A DNA stretch of 64,000 bases. Source: Ctena decussata (lineage: Eukaryota > Mollusca > Bivalvia > Lucinida > Lucinidae). This document shows positions 45,401 to 57,400 of this stretch, one piece after another (position 1 is the first letter of the stretch; each line of letters opens with the position of its first letter). The stretch is from contig OZ022499.1 in assembly GCA_963989385.1 (NCBI GenBank), forward strand, positions 49,341,757 to 49,405,756, written 5' to 3'. The notes under the pieces are model-generated. The model saw only the letters and a list, made by a program, of their open reading frames with translations, searched no databases and was not told the DNA's origin. Both the position numbers and the translations under genes were made by a program.

Positions 45401-48400
45401 AATCATTCATTGAAGATTTAATCTATCATATCGAAAGGTTATACTTAATTATATAAAGAGTTCTCAAGCAAAAGCACTCTATGGCAGGTGATCAATTATC
45501 AGCAAAACTGTGACTCTTATTCTCTCAGTAGTCTTCCACCCTCACTCCCCACTCAAAGTAATAAGTCCATATTCAACCAAGACATCCTTAATTTTATCAT
45601 GAAATTTCAAAGCCCATGACCTTGACCTTCGAGCAAATTCTTTCCTTTCATTGAAAAGGGAGACAAACATGAAAAAGCAGAGCTGTTTCCCCTGAAAGTG
45701 TGCTTACAGAGTGTATTACAACAGGAAGAGTTATGCAGACAAGATGCAGTACAAACCTGTCTTAAGGGGTCACTCTATTTAGGGGTCATCTATTTTAGTA
45801 GACATCTTTTTTTTCAGTTCCTTCAATCCAAATGAACCTGTATTAAGGGGTCACCTGTCTTAAGCAACCAGTTTTGTGTGTCCCCATGGGTGACCCCTTA
45901 AGACAGGTTTGACTGCATTTTATTATTTTTATATACTGGAATATGCCAATAAATACTAATAAGCCAATAAATACTATTTTGGTGAAGTCTAGAGAAGCAG
46001 TCTGATCAGGGTCTACACACTGCCATTCTGTTTACATCTTTTCGATGTATTACTGCATTGTGAAATCAAACAGCTCTATTTTCAGGACAATTATTGTAAT
46101 TCTTCATGGTATTCCAATTTTTAGACTCTTCATGGTAACTCACCTGGTCGTTCACCATCTTTCACAACAGGGAAAAATTTGAGCAAATTTTCCTCATATA
46201 CTTCTATGTCTTTTGACAGGAAAACACAAAACAGGATTCTGTCAATCTGACAAACGTAGCAAAGTCTCAAAAGGATTCATGCTAAAGCTTCTATATCTTC
46301 AATACAATAAGTGTTGATGCAGATCAGACTGCTCATTATGGAACAGTCTGATCAGGGTTTGCAAAGTCTGCCAATCAGCAACAAGTTTGTATAGCAAACA
46401 CTATTAAATTAGCCCTTTGCAGATCTAAGGGACGGTAGAGCTCATAGAAATAAACAACAGAATAAGAATATGAACAGTTATATATGAAGTATGTTTCTTA
46501 GTCATACCCTTCATGCACACTAGTGGCTGTAAAAGCTGAAGAACGTTGGTAGTGTACGTAGTTAGTAAGTAAGTAAGTAAAGTCTTTATTTACCGAGGGT
46601 GACAGCATTTAGCAAATAACAAAGCTAATCTTCCATGAGGCCCTCAAAATATATAATACAGTATGATACAGAATAATACAAATGAATGAGCAATTTATAT
46701 GTACATTCAAAACACAGCTATGGACAAAAAAGAACAAAAAAAAAAAAAAATTTACAAGGGTCACTATATCTGAAGACGAATTATTACTAAGTCAAGTACA
46801 AATAAAGAGATATAAACAAATACAAAGCACTGAGTTAACCGTTTTTAGACTGGAAACCTGTAGTAGGGACATACACAAACAGTGCAGACCCAGTTCAAAT
46901 GCCGCAGAGTGCGGTACAGTACTTGGTTCGAATCCCAAAGCCATCCAATTATTCACATCACTATAAAGCCTTTCATTATCATCCTACCCATCCTCTAAAT
47001 ATGACTGAAATAGTGTTGAAAGGTACATAAACTTCAGTTTCATCCCTTCATCCATCCAAAACTGCTCGCCCTGTACTTTCATGCAGACAAGTTAACTATA
47101 GCAAAGAGGTGCAGCTTATCTAAACCACCTGCTCTGGTAAGCACAGCAAAGAATCAGGCCTAATTAGAAAACAGTTTCTGGAGACCTTTACCTTAAATTC
47201 AGGGCCTCTACAACAGAGGCCCAGTTATGTTGAGTAATAGATAACAAGATAGGGTCTCTTTATGTATAAGTCTGGATGCCTTTATAATAAAGTTTAGGCT
47301 TCTATACTGTATTAGTCAGGAGGCCTCTACCTAAGAGTCATTATGCAGAGGAGTCCCCTGCCTTTAAGGTAGAGGCCACAAGACTCTGTAAGAACTACTT
47401 ACATGCTCATGATTTGCTGTCAACCAATTCCTGACTGTCGTCATAACTACAGGGGTGGCCTTCTCTATATCATAACCTAACAGATGAAAAACAACATAGA
47501 CTGAAATGAAGTAGTACTACTTGGTGTCAAATTTACAGCATATCAAACCAGGAATGAATTTTACTTATAGCCAGTCCACAAATAAGCCCCCCACTCCAAC
47601 CCTATCACCAGTTGCTGTTTTTTCTGCATGAAAATGGCATTCACATGAAGTCATACAAGCTTTATTCTAAATTAATAATCAGTGATCTCCCCAGACCATT
47701 AAGGCATGTGGCTTGCAACATGCCTGCTTCTTCAAATTACCTTTGCACATGCCTTAATTTCCAATGAAAATTTATTAAAGTGCTATTATTTTCATTTCTT
47801 AGCCAGTCAAGTTGTTTTAAATGCATTAAGGATCATCAATAAAGCATTTGTAATGTAAATTTAGGCTAATTTTGACAAAACAATGCCATATTAAGGATTT
47901 TAAGAATTGATCAACAAGTCAAAATCTGGGCCCAGTTGTTCAAAGCATCGTTAGCTTAACGAGCTCGTTAAGAGGTCAACTTGTTAAGTGGTTTGCAACT
48001 TTATAGCCAGATACACTGATATTTTTTATTGAAAATATGAGAGAAGCTTTTGCATTGCAAAAGTTTCTCACATTTTTTCAATAAAAAATATTGGCGTATT
48101 TGAGATATTAACGTTTGAAATTTTAACGTCTTGTTAACTAACGATGTCTTTAGTTTTGAACAACTGGGCCCTGATTTTTGTGCTAAAAGCGACATGCCTT
48201 CTGAAATTTCTGGGGAGAACACTAATAATGATCAAAGGAAAGTACTAGAGTCCATAAAGAGATTGTTGAAGATTCATTCATCCACCCATCTGTCCATCTG
48301 TCCATCTATGAATATTTGTATTAAAGTTCTGCATGAAAGTTTGCATTCTGCATGATTAGGTGTAGGCACTAGCATTTGCTAACTTGTTCTGATTAAAAAC

Positions 48401-51400
48401 CAAACAAAAGACCCTGTAAGTTTGTGTGGCTGTCTATCAACACACATAAGATGGACAAACAGAGAGAGAACTATATACTTCTAGTACTTTGTATGCTTAG
48501 GTTATACATACCTATGTCTCATGATTTTTTTATCTTATGCTGTTTTATACCTCTGTGATCCAAATTTTCAGACAATGGTTCATTTTGATGACAATTCTTA
48601 GAAATGTTTGTTCATTCTCCACATAAATATTGCATTGGCTCCTCATTAGAAAACACAGCATCCAGACATTTGTGAAAAGGGGCCAGTGTATGATTTTATA
48701 GAGAAATAGAAAAAACTAGAGCAAGTGAGCAGGAGCTCACGTATACCCCCGACCAGCACCACCGCCTAATGAAACCACGGCCTTAAGAAACCATCGCCTA
48801 ATGAAACCAATCTTATACAGGTCTAAGTCACCTATCAAATGGTTCCATCAAAATAAAGAATATAAACTCAATGCAAAACTTTGACGCAAACAAGTCTGTG
48901 ACCTTGACCTTTGGTAAGCAGCTATGAACCTAAAAGTAAACCTATTCAGATATCAAAAGGTTCCATAAAACGATAGTGGAAGTATAAAAGAAGAATATAA
49001 ACTTTACACAAAACTTCAAAGCATATGTTTAAGTCTTTGGCCTTAACCTTAGGTCAGCAGCAGCATCCAGATGATGTCAACTAATCTGTATGAACAAAGA
49101 AGTAAATATAGTCATATATTGAAAGGTTCCATCAAGAGATGTTGGGAATATAAGAAAAGTTTATAAACTTAACACAAAACTCTAACCCAAATAGACAAGT
49201 CTGTGACCTTGACCTTTTGTAAGCAGCAACAACCGGATGATGTCAACTATTCCGTATGAACCTAATAAAACCTAGTCAAATATTAAAAGGTTCCATCAAA
49301 GGATATTGGAAATATAAAAGAAGAATATATACTTAACACAAAACTTTAACGTAAAAGTTTAAGTCTGTGACCTTGACCTTAGGTCAGCAGCAGCATCCAG
49401 ATGATGTCAGCTATTCTGTATGAGCCCAGAAGTATACCTCGTCATATACCAAAAGGTTCCATCAAAGGATATTGGAAATATAAGCAAAGAAAAAAACTTA
49501 ACGCAAATGTTAACGGATGGACAGACACACGCACGGACAGACAGACGGATGAATGGATGGAAAGGCGAAAACTATATACCCCTCGACATTCGAAAGAGGG
49601 TATAATTATCCCAGAAGTACATTCCAAATCCACCCTTGTCTGAAGCTCTCTTAAGTTGATTAGTTGAATGGGTACATTTTAAGGGAACAACTCTCCCATT
49701 TTCATGTTTTCCTCCCTTCCGAATGGGGATCAAGTCGAAAAAGAAAGAATTTACTCCTCTAGGAGCAAATTCTTTCCTTTAAGAGTACACCCCTATTTAG
49801 AAGAGCTCTGTCACCCAGGCATGCAAACAGGAAGTCACGAAAGTTGACTCCCTTTGTAAATATGGCTGACAAACATAAATATGTGCACATACACCTTAAA
49901 CACTGATACTTACCATAAATACCAGTAGAGATACAGGGGAAAGCCTGTAACAGAATGAGACAATATTAAGGCAAATGGGAACTCTTAAAGGAAATATTTC
50001 TTACCAAGAGGAGTTGTTTCCCATTTCACTGGAGGTTTCTCTTAAAGGATAAAGGAAAGAATTTGCTCCACAAATTTGTTCCTATCTCTAGGAGCAAATT
50101 CTTTCCATAAAGAGCAGCAAGTGTGTCTTCATTATGCCCTTTCAGATTCTTCCTTGTCCATGACAGCTCATTCTGGCCTTTTTTTGTTTACAGTATTATG
50201 CACAAAGCACCCATTTTTGCATATTGTTGTTTTTTTCCATTCTTATAAGGATGTTTCCCAGGAGGCTCAGCCGAATGTATCCTGTCATTTTTTGCATTCC
50301 AGGGCTTCTAAGTTATTCTACGGAATCTTAAAACATTTTCCCCAGAAATTTCTGTCTTCTGTCAGGAAATAAAGCTTTAATATTAAGTGAGAAATTCCAG
50401 ACAGAAATGCTTTTTACATGTAAATTTGAAACTAAATGCATCATCATATACATATGACAATTCCTTATCTAATTTAAACAAAACAGAAATCTTTTTGGTC
50501 TGTAATTCTCTTAGAAAAAAGTCCTTAATTCAAATTAGGACAAGTGTCTGAAATACAGATGCTGAAATGCAGACATGGGACAAATAATTACTGAAATACA
50601 GTAGAACTTCATTGGCTCGAACAGGCTTGGGGCCATGAAAATTAGTTCTAGCCAAGGGTAGTTCTAGCCATCCAGGGTAAGTTTCTATATAAAAAGACCT
50701 CTAGGGACCCAGGAAAGAGTTCTAGTCAGGCAAGGTTAACGAGCCATCAAGGTTTGAGCCATACAAGTTCTACTGTATATAATTCTGTTATAGTTAAGGC
50801 ACCCAGCCTTTAGAATGCTTTGTGGCAAAAAAGCAAATATTAGCACTTTCATTACTATCTTTTCTTTTTATGTGAGTGGGAACAACCATTTGTGAAACTG
50901 AAATGTCACGTTTCAAAGCAACCATAGCAACATATTTTTCACCACATGGATTCTTGTAGGTCAGTGTCTAGCAAAGATTTAGATCAATCTGTGCAGCTAC
51001 AAATGATTTGCTTCATGTGAAAAAGACCTCATGCCATGCGCATACTAAATTCAGCTTGCACATCAATCAAACTGATCAGTCACTGCTGTGACTTTTTAAA
51101 CTTCCCAGGATTCAGGCCTGGAGGTTATAAAACTTGAGTACATTCACAAACTCAATATAAAGCACACTGATTGGCTGCTTCCAAGCACAAACTCGGAAGC
51201 AGCCAATCAGTGTGCTTTATTTTGAGTTTGAGATTATACTCAAGTTTTATAGCCTCTGTCCCAGACTGTACCGATGTGCAGGCTGATTTGAGTCTTCCCT
51301 GTATTGCACATCTGGTAAAGTTCTTATTCATGCAACAATCAAGTCTTGAGAAATTTCTGGCATAAAGTTGGCTGATCTGTGTCTTCACAAGCTGTACATG

Positions 51401-54400
51401 CCTGGCCTGGAGGTTATAAAACTTGAGTACATTCTCAAACTCAAAATAAAGCACACTGATTGGCTGCTTCCCAGCACATACTCAGAAGCAGCCAATCAGT
51501 GTGCATCATTTTGAGTTTGAGATTATTCTCAAGTTTTATAAACTCGAACCCAGGATTCATATACTGAAAAGGCTTAAAATCAGAGTGCATGGACATGCAG
51601 GCTGATCTGAGTCTTCCCTGTTTGAACATGTGGTAAAGTACTTATTCATGCAACAATCAAGTCTTGAGAAATTTCTGCTACAAAATTGGCTGATCTCTGT
51701 CTTCACAAGCTGTACATGCCTAATTGTCATTTGTTTCTTACTTACCACAGTCCTAATCTTTTCTTGTTTTACAATTTCCAAACACTTCTTATAGCATGAA
51801 GTCAGCATTTTTGGGTTAATACCCATAGGCCCCACTGTGTGGATTACATCTGTAATGAGCGATATCAATCAGTACATGCACTAATGACTAACTTTATGTG
51901 CTAATATATTGGGACACCTAAAAATAATGAATTTTCCATTTGGGACAAATGGAAAATTTATTATTTTAGGTGTCCCAATACTTAAGCACATTAGGATAAC
52001 TACTGGAACAAAATTGCCTGAGTGAGCAGTGTAGACTAAGTTCAGTCTGTTTCTTAAGGAATTGAAAACATTTTATTCTCGACAGTATTTTTGCCATTAA
52101 GCCAGCAACAGACCACTGGACAACAATGTCAACTTGTTATTCGTTTTTTTTGTTTGTTTTTTTTATCTTTTTTTTGCAAAAGCTCCTCACATTTTTTCAG
52201 TAAAACATGACAGTGTTATTGCATTTAATACATTTGAAGATGTCATTTCTCATGAATCAACATCATTAATTTATTCTTTAACAACCAGACCTTGAGGTCT
52301 AATCTGGGACAATAATATTTGCTAAGACATGCAGTGTGAATATTTTACTTACAATTCTGGTCTACATGGTAATCTTGCTAACACTTTTATCTTCTATTAG
52401 CTTAGTTAACCCTTAGTCTACCCAAGAAGACCCTTATTTATTTTTTTCATATGCAATGTCCATTCTTCAGACTATGCAGTGGAATCTCATCGCAAATTAA
52501 CTATCTCTTGTGATGTGATGATAAAATGTAGTTTTCTGTGCATTAACATATGTTTGGCCCTAAGGGAGATGCCGAAAAATCAAAGCTAAAAATGCAAGGG
52601 GTTCAGTACCTCCTGTGTGGCTCAGCACATGTAAATGAGCCACAACATGACAAAACCAACAAAGAGGCATGTGCACCCAGCAAATACTCAAATCAGCCTT
52701 CCAATCAGCCCAGTCTGAACAGAGTTTTTGCTGTGCACTTTAACAGTAGCCAAGGGTCTAAGCTACTGCCATGCTAACAGTGAAGACTGATCAGACCTGG
52801 CGGATGCCCAAGCACCTCTCTGGGTGCACTTTGTTGATTTTGTTGTGTCACCGCTCAAATGCATCAGAGAATCATGTTTGAAATCAATGATCCCTGTCAT
52901 TGCATTATAATATTCAATCATGCAAGAATATACAAAAATATTGGAGAAAAAAGCTTTAAAAATGCTGTCTTCCTCTGGACATTATAATGCAGAATGTCAA
53001 GTCATCTGTGTAGGTTTTGTAAAGTCACTTCCAGGGAACTGTCTTGTTAACACATGGAATTTTGCTGTGAAAACATGGTTGTTAATAACACAAGACAAGC
53101 TTTTTATGCAATAGTATCTGGTTCAGTTAATTTGAGGCTAATTCATGAAATGTTTCAATACTCACATTTTGCTGGCAATTTGTACCCTGCAAAATACAAA
53201 GAATAGTTTTCTCACAAACATTTGTTAATCGGCAATAATTTGCCAGTAGGAAAAAAAATTTAGATTCTAACATAAGTCATTATACAAAAGGAAAATGCAT
53301 GATTATTTTTATGTTTACCATAGGACTAGTTTGAGGCCGACATAGCCAGAGGTAAATGTTTACATACAACATCATCAAGGCACAACATATGCACACAGAG
53401 ACGTTAGCAATGTGATCTCTCACAAATTTTCACACGACACCGCTTTCTATAGGCTCAATGAGTAAAACTTTAACATCATGTTCAAATACCTATTGGTACA
53501 CCTGAAAATACAAACATCAGAAATTTGGTCAGAATTTCATTATTCTGTCAAGACAGAAGCTTTAAGGTGTATGGATACACTTTCAAAGGAGGTAACTCTA
53601 TCATTTTCAACTTTGGCTCCCATTCTCAATAGGAGTCAACTCTTATAGGAAAAAATTTGCTACTCTAGGAGTAAATTCTGTCCTCTATGAGTCGACCCTT
53701 GTTTGGAAGGATTTGGTCATTCAAGGAAGCAAACAAAAAGTCATCGAAGTTGTTTTCCTTTGTAAAAATGGTGCTACATTAAGGTGTACCTATTCAACTT
53801 TAGATGAACTGATATACTCTAGGGGAGACCACTCTTACCCAGAAATGTTTGCCTTCCTTCTTAAAGGGCTCCTCTGTAAGGGAAGAACTTGCTCTCCCTA
53901 CAGCTACCGGTAACTCTTTCTTTCAAGAATAGCCCCTTTGACGTAGGAATTCACCAACCAGTGAAATAAATATGATTCTTTTCAAAGGGCCTGGTATGAT
54001 TTTGGCCATATTTGGCCCCTATATTTATGTATTTTCAGAATTGTATCTTTTAACCTCTGTTAATGATATATGAGTGGTGAAACCTTTAACTATCTATTAT
54101 TATTCAAATTTTCAACATTCTTGCCATTTATATGTTTTTCTGCGCATCTAGTTGCACCCTTATCAGCTGATTTTTGGCATTTTCGATCATTTTTCACCTG
54201 CAATATTTGGGCTATAAAATATGTCAGCCCAGTCAAGTGCACAGCTATCACAATGATGCATTTTAATAATGTCAACAATATGTGAAAAATTCAGCTGTGC
54301 ACTTGACTGGGCTGATACTTAATTTTATACTTTTATCAAAAAAACTTTGCAGTTTCTTGGACATTTTACCAGTGATCTCAACATAAAAATCCCCATATCT

Positions 54401-57400
54401 CTGCTCTTGGACAAAATAAACTTATGTTGTGGGTATTCATTTTCTTAGTTAGAACATAGGGAATCATTTGGTACATAATTTATTTCGATCCATTGAAATT
54501 TTTTGGTTAGCGTCTCTCTACTTGCTAAGTTGAGTGGGTGGGGTACCTGGACAGGCCTTGAACAGTAAGTATATGTTTAGCTGTGTTGTACCACTTATTA
54601 GTGTACCACCAAAAAGCTATTATCAAGTGCTCTCATAAGCTGTATTAACTGTCTTATTTCATTAAAGGAAACCTTTCTAAACAAAGTTTTCTTGCTGATT
54701 TATTTAAAATTTCGGAAACAAAACAGGCATGTCTGAACAGTGGCGGATCCAGAGGGGATTCGGGGGTTCAAACGAACCCCCTCTTCAGGCTAAATTATTT
54801 CATTTTCATGTGGAATTTCAGCAAAAATTGGTCGAACTGCGCAAATCGAACCCCCTCATCAGTAAATTTGAACCCCCTGTCCAATATTCCTGGATCCGCC
54901 CCTGTCTGAAATCATGTTATTCTGAGGATTCACGAAGAAGAAACAGATTATTTCTGTATGTGCCTGTTTACTCAGAAGATGAGCAACAGAAACCATGCAG
55001 TTTTAAGAAAATTTGAATGGGGGCCAAAAACGGCCCAAATAATACCAGGTCCTTTCTCTCCCTTTTAAAAATGGCATCCAATTCATGAAATTGTAGTCAG
55101 ACACCTTATGCTGTAAGTGGATAGGATTAATGGTGTCACTGATTGCCAGTCAGGTGGGAAATGACTCAATCTCCAAACTTCCTCCAAAATTTTGGGTATG
55201 AAATTTTACACCAAACTGACTGCCAAAGAATCAAAACTCCAGATATAGGAAGTATCTGATGACCATTCTAATTACTTTTCTTTTTTCTCCATGAAAAGGT
55301 ATGTAGTAGCATGCCATTAGAGCCACCTGGATTTCTTTATATACCAGTAGTAATAAGTCAGCTATTGCTAAAGCTGAATTATTGCTACCAGTATATAAAC
55401 AGGCTGAAAACTTTTAAATGTTAACAATTGCGTTTAACTCGATGTTCAACTCTGTAACTTACAAACTACAGCAGCTACAATCATCATACTTGGTACATAT
55501 ATACATCCGTATGACTGCAGCAGCTGCATGACACAATGGTATGTCCTTGACCTATGTGTTACGGTTGACTGACTATGCTGTTTGGCACTGCTTTTAAAGC
55601 AAAATTTTTAGTTTTGATGAAACCTTTGACAGAAGAGACTTGATACTTGGTCAAATAGCATATTCCTATAATTGCAGCAGCTGCAAAGCTACCATGCTGA
55701 CTCCTGTGCCCTTGACCTTTGTTCATGGTCCAGTGATTTTGTCTTATATTTCAAGCACTGTTTGATGGAGTAACATCATATCTGGCATAGTGGATCAGTC
55801 TGACATCGCGAATGACCTCATATTATTTATAGATCACTGTGACCTATATTTCATGGTTCAGTGATTTTGCCTTGTGTCTCCAAAACTGTTTGTAGATTAA
55901 GATCATATTTGGGAATTTGAGGTCACTCTGACATGAGTTTTATCATTCAGTGATTTTGCTTCATATTTTGAGGTGTATTTAGTATGTATTCATCATATAC
56001 TTGGGATAATGGCTCAGTCTGACACTGCAGATGACTTGATATATCTGTAGGTCTTTGTGACTGTGAGAATCAGGCACCCATAAGGCGCGCTTTGTTGTCT
56101 TCTTACAACTCTTGTTTGTTTTGTTTTTTTAAGCCATGCATATTTGTAGCTGTTATGGCCTGGACAAGCTCAATTTATGACACATTTTATCATTTGACCT
56201 TCGAATGTGACCTTGACCTTGGCCCTACCTGACCAAATGTTCCGAATAGCACTATTACTCATAAAGGAGAACAATTGTGCCAAATTATTTTGAAATCCAT
56301 CTATAAATGTAGAAGTAATGGCTCGGGCAAACTCAATATATGACCATTTTACCGTTAGGTGTGACCTTGACCTTGGACCTACCTGAACGAATGTTGCAAA
56401 TGACACTTCTGCTCATCAAGGAGAACAACTGTGCACAACTATTTTGAAATCTATCCATAAATATAGAAGTTTTCAAGGTCCGAGGAAGTCATAGAAAGCT
56501 GCTGATGGATTGTTTGACCTTAATTCTGTTATGAAGGTCTAAGATGGTCTTAAAATGTTTTTAAAAAATGGCTTATCGATACCCTATATTACGAAGAATT
56601 TGTTGGAATTATGCTAAACTAGCCCTAAATCGTCATTTGGAGAAGATTCATAACTGATTATAAGGGCCCCGCCAAACGAAGTAATTTGAAATTTTGTAAT
56701 TTTTTGTATGGTAATCGTGTCCGCATCATAACTCTGAAACTCTTTGTGATGTTTTCATGAACTTGGCACAAATGTAAAACAGCATCTGACAATATGCGGA
56801 GAGAAAGAACCACAACTCCACCTAGATTGTTTACTGAAATATGCCCCTTTGTAATTTTTTGGGTACTTAAATCGTGTCCGCTCCATAACTTTGAAACTGA
56901 GATATTTTCACGAAACTTGGTACAAATGTAAAGCATTATCAGGCGATGTGCAGAGAACAATAAGTGTAACTCTTTCTACATTTTTTACTAAATTATACCC
57001 CTTTGTAATCGTGAAATCGGAAATCGTGTCAGCTTTATAACTCTAAACCCGTTTTAGATATTTTCACAAAACTTGGTGCGAATTAAAACATCATCAGACG
57101 ATTTGCAGACAACAAAAACCATAACTCTACCTATGTTTTTTACTGGATGATGCCCCTTTGTAATTTTCAGTACGGAAATCTTTTACGCTCTATCACTTTA
57201 AAACTCCCAAAGATATTTTCATGAAACTATGTACAAATACAAAACATTTTTAAACAATCTACAGAGAATAAGAACCACAACTCCATCTATTTTTGTACTG
57301 AATTATTTCTTTTTGTTATTTAAAGTATACAAATTTTGTCTGCTATTCAGCTTTTAAACCGTCAAAGATATTTTCTTGGAATTTTGTACAAATATAAAGC

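Noticed and set aside
46885..46945. tRNA or SINE head around GGTTCGAATCCC
   Set aside because: Only a B-box-like block; no A box or body shared with the other SINEs.
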